Assembly: GCA_031263835.1 (NCBI GenBank)
Contig: JAISEZ010000072.1
Span: 1 to 7,041, forward strand
DNA length: 7,041 nucleotides
Direction: 5' to 3'
Source of the DNA: Tannerella sp.
GTDB taxonomy: Bacteria > Bacteroidota > Bacteroidia > Bacteroidales > Tannerellaceae
The notes beneath the pieces were generated by a model. It saw only the letters and a list, made by a program, of their open reading frames with translations, did not search any database and was not told where the DNA came from. Below are positions 1 through 5,670 of the stretch, piece by piece (position 1 is the stretch's first letter; every line of letters begins with the position of its first letter). A program made the position numbers and the translations under genes.

Positions 1-135
1 AAGAATTACGTCACGCACGCCGATTTGCAGAAGGGCGGTTCGATGGTGTATGAAATGTCCGTACAGCCCAACCTGACCCGCGGCACGCAACCGGCCGACC
101 GGCCGTATTCGTTTTCAAACGCAGCTCAACCATAA
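1..135 (+). CDS. C-terminal fragment of a GH92 family glycosidase (alpha-mannosidase type)
   Basis: Frame 1 is open from the first base to a TAA at 133-135 and encodes 44 residues; the 5' part lies outside the window. The stretch KNYVTHADLQKGGSMVYEMS followed by a Q-P-N resembles the C-terminal beta-sandwich end of GH92 enzymes, where a conserved 'thHxdlxkGgxlxfxM' segment is followed by a P-N. GH92 members are usually secreted or periplasmic calcium-dependent exo-alpha-mannosidases that trim N-glycans or yeast mannan, and they are abundant in Bacteroidota. The gene converges on the FHA gene, with 138 bp between the stops. Only the tail is visible, so the catalytic residues, signal peptide and linkage specificity cannot be judged. 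The family call is from recalled sequence character and is fairly confident; the substrate is inference. Confidence 0.8.
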   Translation, partial: KNYVTHADLQKGGSMVYEMSVQPNLTRGTQPADRPYSFSNAAQP

Positions 136-186
136 CCGGGAGTTTTGGACAGGCCGACCGGGAACAGGATGGATGATATGCAGGGG

Positions 187-205
187 AAAAACCGCACGGT
201 TGCGG
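187..205 (-). terminator. Probable intrinsic terminator of the LytTR-FHA operon
   Basis: Read on the minus strand: CCGCA, loop ACCG, TGCGG, then TTTTT. The 5-bp GC-rich stem with a U-tract lies 68 bp downstream of the FHA stop codon at 274. The stem is short, so the call is moderate. On the plus strand the hairpin has no T-tract, so it would not serve the GH92 gene equally well. The rest of 136-273 holds nothing else I can name. Confidence 0.5.
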
Positions 206-273
206 GAGACGGTTTATTCCCGTCGATGAGGGGTAGGCGGGGATAAGCTTTCGCTAATGGACAATTTTCGGGA

Positions 274-927
274 TTATTTCCTGACCCATATTGCCCTGCA
301 CGAGGCGATCGGGCACTGTTTTTTATTGGCGAGCGATTCCCAGGGAATCTCTCCAAGGAATGCGCCACATTTGGGACATACGTAGTCTATTTTGAACTGG
401 TTGGCTATATTTTGCAGCAATTCGGGGATTTTCGCCGACTGTTTGGCGCCGAAATACACGCCGACGGTCGGCGCACAGATGGCCAGCAGGAAACTGGCCA
501 GCATGATGCGGTAATCTCCTTTGCCGGCAAAACCGATTACGAGACCGGCTACGCCAATCACGGCAAACGGCAACGACTGAAACAGCCTTGTTTTAAACTG
601 ATTGGAGGACTGTATCCGTATTTTTTCCCTGATATAGGCGTCGTAAACAGGTTTCAGGGCGGCAAATTCTTCGCTGTAGTCGTTGTTGAATTTCAACACC
701 TCCTGAATATTTAATGTGTAGTATTCGCCCAGCGTGACGCGGTCTGTGGCGTTGATTTTCTTCCGTATCACCTGGTCGCCGTTGACAAACGTTCCGTTTG
801 TTGAACCGGCGTCCTCAATGAACAGATTACCGTTCTCGTCACGAATCAATCTTGCATGGTAACGGCTTACGTAAGCCTCATCTACTGCAAAATCATTGTC
901 TTCTGCTTTCCCTATCCTGATTATCAT
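274..927 (-). CDS. FHA-domain membrane protein with C-terminal zinc ribbon
   Basis: 217 aa. Residues 1-78 are a forkhead-associated (phosphothreonine-binding) domain. The FHA signature is complete: G6 with N11-D12, S21-R22-x-H24, and S42-T43-N44-G45 followed by V48-N49-G50. Residues 80-115 are charged and probably helical. Two hydrophobic segments follow at about 118-134 and 141-160, separated by a short charged turn, and they should place both ends on the same (cytoplasmic) side. The tail has four cysteines as C184-x2-C187 and C205-x4-C210, a likely zinc ribbon. The start codon overlaps the stop of the upstream LytTR gene (ATGA, 924-927), so the two are almost certainly translationally coupled. 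Known: FHA domains dock phosphothreonine peptides. Inferred: a membrane-tethered adaptor that links Ser/Thr phosphorylation to the paired regulator. No kinase or phosphatase is visible in this window. The FHA call is very secure; the cellular role is unknown. Confidence 0.93.
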   Translation of the reverse strand: MIIRIGKAEDNDFAVDEAYVSRYHARLIRDENGNLFIEDAGSTNGTFVNGDQVIRKKINATDRVTLGEYYTLNIQEVLKFNNDYSEEFAALKPVYDAYIREKIRIQSSNQFKTRLFQSLPFAVIGVAGLVIGFAGKGDYRIMLASFLLAICAPTVGVYFGAKQSAKIPELLQNIANQFKIDYVCPKCGAFLGEIPWESLANKKQCPIASCRAIWVRK

Positions 928-1313
928 GTCTTTTTCACATTCTCACCCTGTTTCAGACCTTCCTGTTCAAGCATTTCTTTCAGCGCTTTCAGCGGCTCCC
1001 TGGATACCTGCAGTTCACGCGGTTTTCCGCCGGGCGTCAGCAGTAACAGCTTTTGCTTCGGCAAATTGATTTGCAGGATGTAGCTTTTGTTGATAATGAA
1101 ACTCTTTCCCACACGCAGCAACATGGATTTATAATCCAGTATCTGACTCTCAAGCATGGCTTCTATTCTTCCGATATTGATGGCAAAGGTAAACTGAATC
1201 CCTTCACTCAGAAGCAATTTGGTATAGTTCCTGTCTGCTTCCAAATAAAGAATATCACTGATTCTTATACGCAAAAATTCATCTCTTGTCTTGATTATCA
1301 AATACCTGTCCAT
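924..1313 (-). CDS. Orphan LytTR-family DNA-binding regulator (no receiver domain)
   Basis: 129 aa, first gene of the operon with the FHA protein. Residues 1 to about 105 match the LytTR fold seen at the C-terminus of LytR/AlgR response regulators: the strand DILYLEADRNYTKL, then the loop and helix segment around LLRVGKSFIINKSYI, then a late strand ending ELQVSREPLKALKE. The protein starts directly with the domain, so there is no phospho-receiver and no sensor. The last 25 residues are a charged, probably helical tail ending in lysines. LytTR domains bind DNA through beta-strand loops, usually at promoter-proximal direct repeats. With no receiver, the activity must be controlled otherwise; the FHA partner is the obvious candidate, but that is inference. 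The ATG at 1313 is supported by a TAnnTTTG box 30 bp upstream; no strong Shine-Dalgarno is seen, which is usual in Bacteroidota. Confidence 0.92.
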   Translation of the reverse strand: MDRYLIIKTRDEFLRIRISDILYLEADRNYTKLLLSEGIQFTFAINIGRIEAMLESQILDYKSMLLRVGKSFIINKSYILQINLPKQKLLLLTPGGKPRELQVSREPLKALKEMLEQEGLKQGENVKKT

Positions 1314-1343
1314 TCTTTTCCGCTCTTACCGTAAATTTAGCCG

Positions 1344-1351
1344 CAAATATA
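1344..1351 (-). promoter_or_regulatory. Probable -7 box of the LytTR-FHA operon
   Basis: The minus strand reads TATATTTG, an exact match to the Bacteroidota sigma-ABfr -7 consensus TAnnTTTG, and ends 30 bp before the LytTR ATG. No good TTTG lies 19-21 bp further upstream (the minus strand there is GTGGTGT-like), so the -33 element is weak or absent. The distance to the start codon is close to that of the helicase promoter in this window (27 bp). Confidence 0.5.
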
Positions 1352-1474
1352 TGTATAATTTTCCGGTTCGACACCACCTGACTGATAAATATGTGTGATT
1401 CGGATTATTTTTGTGCACAGCAGCGTTTCAAATAGCCCTCTCACCGGCGAGATTTATACTTTGCGCCTCACCCT

Positions 1475-1515
1475 TGAATCTTTGAATAATTGAATCTTTG
1501 AATCTTTTGAATATC
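1475..1515. repeat. Short TGAATNNT octamer array (four exact units plus one shifted)
   Basis: Four head-to-tail 8-bp units from 1475 to 1506 (TGAATCTT, TGAATAAT, TGAATCTT, TGAATCTT), then one extra T and a further TGAATATC at 1508-1515. It is the same family as the longer array at 3178-3265. It lies 13 bp past the stop of the universal stress gene, in the 215-bp gap between that gene and the LytTR gene. No terminator is convincing in this gap; two weak inverted repeats (GACGctcCGTC on the minus strand near 1520-1530 and CTCaccggcGAG near 1440) were seen but not called. Confidence 0.9.
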
Positions 1516-1528
1516 CCTCGACGGAGCG

Positions 1529-2653
1529 TCAAACGGGTATCACAAGCAGCGGCGTATTGCTGTGAAACAGCATCCTGTGTGCGATGCTCGGATAAAATAC
1601 GCGCATAATCATGCTTCGGCGATACGTGCTGCATGCAATCATATCAATCTGCTTTTCCCGGACAAAGCTGTCAATCGCTTCCAGTAAATCCCCTTCGTCC
1701 AGCACGGTATGATTAAAGGTCAAATCCGGATACTGTTTTTTCAGATACGCATGAAAACCGCCCAGACGGATTTCGTTCCATTCATTCTTGCTGGTGGAAA
1801 TGTTGAACAGCTGGATTTCCACGTGCGAATATGCCTTGAAAAAGGCAGCGAACCGGTCAAACGCTATCAGGTCGCGCTGGTTGAAAGAGAGGGCGAAAGC
1901 CAGCCGCTTCATGTCATACAGGTTGTTGAAGGGAACCTGCGCCGGAACGGCCAGCAGCGGGATGTCCGTCAGTTCAATGATTTCGCCCGTCACGCTTCCG
2001 GTGATATCCAGGTCTTTTTGCCTGTTTCCGCGCGTTCCCATCACAATCAGCGACGGACAGTATTCCCTGGCATACAGCCGGATTTCCTCTTCCGGCAATC
2101 CTTCCAGCAGCATGTAATCGTATTTTACGCGCGGCAACTCTCCGGAGGCCATCTTCCGCTCTATCGAAGCGCACCATCTTTCCATCTGTTCTATCGCCTG
2201 CAAATGAGCGGAATGGAGCGATGTTTTCTTTTCTTCTTCCCGGTCAGTCAGTAGCTCGCTGACAAACGGGAACGAGGGCGGAATATAGGCATTGAAATAG
2301 ACATGCAGGAACATCACTTCCTCCGCTCCGGTACGGTGTGCGTAATGAATCCCCGTCTCGCAGGCCTTGACGGAATAGTCCGAAAAGTCTGTCGGGATTA
2401 AAACCTGTCTGGCCGCGACTTCCGCGAATCGGTTTCCGGCATGGTCATTCAGCCATTTCGTATCTTCCATAATCCGCAGGGCATGCGGCAAATCGCTCTC
2501 CTTGATGCGTATGCGAACGCCTGCCGATATGACCGGCTGAATCTGGTTTACGTTGTGAATACACACCTCGATGCCTTCGGATTCGAGGATGGTCTTCAGT
2601 ATCTGCGCCTTTTCAAACGTGTGAATGGCTAAAGTAATTAAAGCTTCTTCCAT
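1529..2653 (-). CDS. DUF2007-like / tandem universal stress protein
   Basis: 374 aa in three parts. Residues 1-68 resemble the DUF2007 'putative prokaryotic signal transducing' domain (ALITLAIHTFEKAQILKTIL, then an ESEGI-type turn and a strand VRIRIKESDLPHALRIM). Residues 82-236 are a first UspA domain starting at VLIPTDFS with the nucleotide-site aspartate D89, and it carries the full ATP-binding signature G206-x2-G209-x9-G219-S220. Residues 247-374 are a second UspA-like domain whose matching segment (ACSTYRRSMIMRVFYPSIAH) has no glycines, so it probably does not bind ATP. Tandem USPs with one ATP-binding and one degenerate half are common in Bacteroidota; the N-terminal DUF2007-like extension is less usual. 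No signal peptide or membrane segment is seen, so it should be cytoplasmic. It lies 87 bp after the small DNA-binding gene on the same strand, with a terminator-like hairpin between. I see no TAnnTTTG promoter of its own. The start at 2653 is the first ATG of the frame and fits the DUF2007 N-terminus. Role inferred: stress or nucleotide-responsive signalling. Confidence 0.9.
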   Translation of the reverse strand: MEEALITLAIHTFEKAQILKTILESEGIEVCIHNVNQIQPVISAGVRIRIKESDLPHALRIMEDTKWLNDHAGNRFAEVAARQVLIPTDFSDYSVKACETGIHYAHRTGAEEVMFLHVYFNAYIPPSFPFVSELLTDREEEKKTSLHSAHLQAIEQMERWCASIERKMASGELPRVKYDYMLLEGLPEEEIRLYAREYCPSLIVMGTRGNRQKDLDITGSVTGEIIELTDIPLLAVPAQVPFNNLYDMKRLAFALSFNQRDLIAFDRFAAFFKAYSHVEIQLFNISTSKNEWNEIRLGGFHAYLKKQYPDLTFNHTVLDEGDLLEAIDSFVREKQIDMIACSTYRRSMIMRVFYPSIAHRMLFHSNTPLLVIPV

Positions 2654-2681
2654 GATGTATCTGTTTTTGGAATGAGACGGG

Positions 2682-2718
2682 AAAATCCCGGGGCGAACGG
2701 CTGTCCGCTCCGGGATTT
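2682..2718 (-). terminator. Hairpin terminator or attenuator between the small DNA-binding gene and the stress gene
   Basis: Arms at 2683-2695 and 2706-2718 pair over 13 positions with one mismatch (G·T on the plus strand, A·C on the minus strand) around a 10-nt loop. On the minus strand the stem is flanked by A's before and TTTT after (2682-2685), 22 bp past the stop at 2741 and 28 bp before the downstream ATG. This fits an intrinsic terminator for the small gene, or a partial terminator setting readthrough into the stress gene. Confidence 0.6.
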
Positions 2719-2740
2719 CAACGGGATTCTCTTTTCCGGT

Positions 2741-3019
2741 TCAGGATTCTGCTTCGGAGAGAGAATGATTTTCACCGGCATGGATAATTTCCAGTGCACG
2801 GTCCAGGATGAGCGTATCGCCCAGAACAACAATTCCGCCGCCCGGCCCGAGTTCCAGATGCGTGCCGCAGCTTTTTCCGGCCTTGAAATTTTGTCCGCCA
2901 AAATAATTCCGGACGGTTTCCACACTTTCGCCCAATTCACTGGCAATACCGTGGATAGCCCCGTCCGGTAAACGGTCTTTGATGTCCCGAAGCTCGTTAA
3001 ATGTCATCGTTCTCGTCAT
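2741..3019 (-). CDS. Small HTH-like DNA-binding protein
   Basis: 92 aa. The central part reads like a helix-turn-helix: LPDGAIHGIASELGESVETV then RNYFGG (residues 17-42), followed by a short tail HLELGPGGGIVVLGDTLILD (54-73) that should form a beta-hairpin, and an acidic C-terminus. This resembles a family of about 75-90 aa proteins found widely in Bacteroidota and annotated only as 'DNA-binding protein' (recalled, not searched). It is probably a cytoplasmic regulator or nucleoid-associated factor; the target is unknown. The first ATG (3019) gives 92 aa; an internal ATG at 3007 (Met5) would start just before the conserved part and is a serious alternative. It is transcribed away from the helicase, sharing the 3020-3326 intergenic region. 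No TAnnTTTG promoter is visible upstream on its strand. Confidence 0.82.
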   Translation of the reverse strand: MTRTMTFNELRDIKDRLPDGAIHGIASELGESVETVRNYFGGQNFKAGKSCGTHLELGPGGGIVVLGDTLILDRALEIIHAGENHSLSEAES

Positions 3020-3177
3020 GGTTCAATATTTTTGTTTATTACTGAATTAAATTGATGCCTCTAATATCGGGATAATTTCTGACCCGGCAATAAAATCTTC
3101 CATCAAAAAAATGGACGTTATGGCATATCCCTGAGAATGACGGTTGTTCCGGTCCTTCACGCTCCGCTGTCCGCCCC

Positions 3178-3265
3178 TGAATCTTTGAATGATTGAATTT
3201 TTGAATAATTGAATAATTGAATCTTTGAATAATTGAATCCTTGAATGATTGAATCCTTGAATCTT
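3178..3265. repeat. Tandem TGAATNNT octamer array, eleven units
   Basis: Eleven unbroken 8-bp units. Positions 1-5 (TGAAT) and 8 (T) are invariant; only positions 6-7 vary, in the order CT, GA, TT, AA, AA, CT, AA, CC, GA, CC, CT. The array ends three bases before the TTTG -33 element of the helicase promoter, and the T-run that closes the array merges into that element. A shorter array of the same family lies at 1475-1515. Change in copy number by slippage is expected for such repeats. Confidence 0.97.
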
Positions 3266-3267
3266 TT

Positions 3268-3299
3268 TTTGCCTGGCTGCGAAAAAGTTCCTATTTTTG
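3268..3299 (+). promoter_or_regulatory. Bacteroidota-type promoter of the helicase gene
   Basis: TTTG at 3268-3271 and TATTTTTG at 3292-3299 (consensus TAnnTTTG), separated by exactly 20 bp. This matches the known Bacteroides -33/-7 layout. The -7 box ends 27 bp before the ATG at 3327, which gives a leader of roughly 20 nt. Strong by sequence; the transcription start itself is inferred. Confidence 0.8.
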
Positions 3300-3326
3300 C
3301 TGCGAAAATCTCATATATATGATTCG

Positions 3327-5531
3327 ATGAAGTTTCTTCAGCAATCCGACGAAAACAATACGGTTTTTGAAATGGCGACGACGTTTGTCAACGAGACCTC
3401 GGAGCATGTCTTCCTGACCGGCAAGGCGGGGACGGGCAAGACGACGTTTCTGCGACACATCCGCCAGCATACGCACAAACATGCAATCGTGGCAGCGCCT
3501 ACGGGAGTTGCGGCCATCAATGCGGGCGGCATTACGCTTCATTCGCTGTTTCAGCTGCCTTTTGAGCCTTACGTGCCCGGCTATTCGACCCAGAAAAACA
3601 AATTCCGCTTCGCCAGGGCGAAACTGGACATGCTGCGTCAGCTGGAGCTGCTGATTATCGACGAGGTAAGCATGCTCCGCGCCGACACGCTCGACGCCAT
3701 CGACCGGACGCTGCAAATCATCCGCCGTAATGCGCGACCCTTTGGCGGCCTGCAAATCCTGTACATCGGCGACATGTTCCAGCTGCCCCCGGTCGTGAAG
3801 GAAGAGGAGTGGGCGCTGCTGAAGCCGCACTACGAAAGTATCTTTTTCTTTCATGCACAGGTTATCAGGCAAACGAAGCCGGTTTATCTGGAACTCAAGA
3901 AGGTGTACCGCCAGAAAGAACAGTCGTTTGTGAGCCTGCTGAACAACGTGCGCAACAACTGCCTGACCGCGGCGGACATGCAGCTGCTGAACACGCGCTT
4001 TCAGCCGAATTTCACCCCTTCGCCCGAAGACAAGTATATCACGCTGACAACGCACAACTACAAGGCCGACCGGCTGAACCGGCAGGAACTGGACAGGATT
4101 GCCGGGAAGGAATACGTCTTCAGGGGAAAGGTGGAAGGCGAATTCCCCGAATATGCCCTGCCGACCGACATGCAGCTGTGCCTGAAAACGGGCGCGCAGG
4201 TCATGTTCATCAAGAACGACCCGGACGGGCGCTATTTCAACGGCAAAATCGCCAAAGTGAGCCGCATCGCCGACGACGGGATACAGGTGCGCATGCCCGA
4301 AAACGGGGAGACCGTACAGGTGCCGAAGGAAATATGGAAAAATATCCGCTACACGCTTGACAGGGACACCGGCGAAATGAAGGAAGAGGAAATCGGCGCC
4401 TACGTGCAGTACCCGCTGCGGCTGGCGTGGGCGGTCACGATTCATAAAAGTCAGGGACTGACGTTCGACCGGGCGATTATCGACATCGGCGCCTCCTTTG
4501 CCGCCGGGCAGACCTACGTCGCGCTGAGCCGCTGCACGTCGCTGGACGGCATTGTCCTGCGCACGCGCGTGGCGCCGGACAGCGTCATGACCGACGCCCA
4601 TGCCGTTGACTTCAGTAAAACCGAAAAGTCCGAGACGGAACTTCAGCACCTGCTTGTCGACGGCAGGCGGAAATTCTGGCAGGAACGGCTGCTGCTCTAT
4701 TTCGACTGGAAGCCGATGTTTTCATTCCTGCGGGAGTTCGAGAAGCTGCTCGAGGACAGGACGTCGGAAGAATTTGAAGCGGCCGGCAAGCTGCTGGATG
4801 ATTTCAGGCCAGCGGTGCGCGAGCTGAACGGGGTGGCGGATAAGTTCCGCAAACAGCTGCTGGCGCTGACCGAACAGGAGAAGACGACGGGCGACCTCGG
4901 CGCCCTGCGCGACCGCTGTCGGAAGGCCGTGCGCTATTTCTACGAACAGGTGGGAGAAAGGATTCTGGCGCCGCTGCAGGATTTCATCACCCGCTTCAAC
5001 TTCCCCAAGCGGGCAAAGACGTTCCGCAAAAACATCATCGAACTGGAAGACGATGTAAAGCTGTTTCTGGAAAACATGAAACGGGTGCGCTACAACAACG
5101 TCCCGCTTGCCGGCGACATGGAACTGACGCTCTCCCGGCGAAAGGACGTCTTCGACACAGCGGAGCGCGCCGCGCCGGAAAGCGCCGCCCTGCCCGGACG
5201 CAAACGCAGCAGGCCGGAACGCACGCCGAAAATCGACACCCGCCGCATGACGCTGGCGCTTTTCAGCGGCGGCCTTTCGGTGGAAGAGATTGCCGCACAG
5301 CGCAACCTGGCCGTTTCCACCATCGAGAGCCATCTGGCGGAATTTGTCGGGAAAGAGGTCGCGATAGAGAAATTCTTCACGCCGGCCGAACTGGATGAAC
5401 TCAGCGCGGTCATCAAGCCGCTTCTGGAGCAGGAAAAACCCTCCTTCAAGGCCGCATACGACCGTACAGGCGGACGATACAGCTACGGTAAATTGCAGAT
5501 GGCCTTCGGCTATTTGAAACGGAAACTCTAA
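3327..5531 (+). CDS. PIF1-type superfamily 1 DNA helicase with C-terminal HTH domain
   Basis: 734 aa from the ATG at 3327. The frame stays open upstream to a TTG at 3297, but that codon lies within the -7 promoter box and its ten extra residues look non-conserved. Helicase motifs in order: Walker A GKAGTGKTT (32-40); PTGVAAINAGG and TLHSLF (58-75); Walker B IIDEVSM with D112-E113; motif III GDMFQLPP (148-155); then, after an insert, WAVTIHKSQGLTFD (368-381) and VALSR (398-402), motifs V/VI with the arginine finger. This is the PIF1/RecD-like set, so ATP-driven 5'-3' DNA unwinding is expected. Residues 440-620 are mostly helical and charged. Residues 641-734 look like the HTH domain also found at the C-terminus of some RecQ helicases (LFSGGLSVEEIAAQRNLAVS then TIESHL), probably for DNA binding. 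Stand-alone gene with its own promoter, flanked on both sides by short tandem arrays. Likely role: replication, recombination or repair at structured DNA. Confidence 0.94.
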   Translation: MKFLQQSDENNTVFEMATTFVNETSEHVFLTGKAGTGKTTFLRHIRQHTHKHAIVAAPTGVAAINAGGITLHSLFQLPFEPYVPGYSTQKNKFRFARAKLDMLRQLELLIIDEVSMLRADTLDAIDRTLQIIRRNARPFGGLQILYIGDMFQLPPVVKEEEWALLKPHYESIFFFHAQVIRQTKPVYLELKKVYRQKEQSFVSLLNNVRNNCLTAADMQLLNTRFQPNFTPSPEDKYITLTTHNYKADRLNRQELDRIAGKEYVFRGKVEGEFPEYALPTDMQLCLKTGAQVMFIKNDPDGRYFNGKIAKVSRIADDGIQVRMPENGETVQVPKEIWKNIRYTLDRDTGEMKEEEIGAYVQYPLRLAWAVTIHKSQGLTFDRAIIDIGASFAAGQTYVALSRCTSLDGIVLRTRVAPDSVMTDAHAVDFSKTEKSETELQHLLVDGRRKFWQERLLLYFDWKPMFSFLREFEKLLEDRTSEEFEAAGKLLDDFRPAVRELNGVADKFRKQLLALTEQEKTTGDLGALRDRCRKAVRYFYEQVGERILAPLQDFITRFNFPKRAKTFRKNIIELEDDVKLFLENMKRVRYNNVPLAGDMELTLSRRKDVFDTAERAAPESAALPGRKRSRPERTPKIDTRRMTLALFSGGLSVEEIAAQRNLAVSTIESHLAEFVGKEVAIEKFFTPAELDELSAVIKPLLEQEKPSFKAAYDRTGGRYSYGKLQMAFGYLKRKL

Positions 5532-5539
5532 AGAACAAT

Positions 5540-5567
5540 GGTTAACGGTTAACGGTTAACGGTTAAT
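5540..5567. repeat. Tandem heptamer array GGTTAAC, four units
   Basis: Three exact GGTTAAC units and a final GGTTAAT, starting 8 bp after the helicase stop. Each unit carries the palindrome GTTAAC, so distant units can pair (for example 5541-5546 with 5555-5560). There is no T-tract, so it is not a standard terminator. Confidence 0.95.
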
Positions 5568-5576
5568 GATTTGCAC

Positions 5577-5639
5577 CACTCATCACTCATCACTCATCAC
5601 TAATCACTAATCACTAACCACTAATCACTAACCACTAAC
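5577..5639. repeat. Tandem heptamer array CACT[A/C]A[T/C], nine units
   Basis: Nine unbroken 7-bp units: three CACTCAT, two CACTAAT, then CACTAAC, CACTAAT, CACTAAC, CACTAAC. Variation is limited to positions 5 and 7, and variants are clustered, as expected from slippage plus point mutation. It ends 31 bp before the ATG of the next gene. A 9-bp spacer separates it from the GGTTAAC array. Confidence 0.96.
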
Positions 5640-5670
5640 CGGAATGTTTAATTTTTAACAGCTAACTGAT

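Larger units (their letters stand above)
3020..3326. other. Divergent intergenic region between the small HTH gene and the helicase
   Basis: 307 bp without a gene. The first 150 bp (3020-3177) are AT-rich near the small gene and hold no recognisable hairpin, RNA or conserved box that I can support. The second half is taken up by the eleven-unit octamer array (3178-3265) and the helicase promoter (3268-3299). Confidence 0.7.

Noticed and set aside
126..368. 80-codon minus-strand open frame over the GH92 and FHA gene ends
   Set aside because: It overlaps the FHA gene in another frame and the terminator, and shows no domain.
2638..2946. 102-codon minus-strand open frame over the small DNA-binding gene and hairpin
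   Set aside because: It overlaps the better-supported small gene in another frame and reads through the terminator-like stem; no domain is seen.
3291..4649. Long minus-strand open frame (about 450 codons) opposite the helicase
   Set aside because: It is antisense to a gene with a full set of helicase motifs, its product is low-complexity and rich in R, H, V and Q, and it matches no family I know. High GC at third codon positions explains the lack of stops.
5540..5567. GGTTAAC array as an intrinsic terminator for the helicase
   Set aside because: Pairing between units is possible, but the stem is AT-rich and no T-tract follows.
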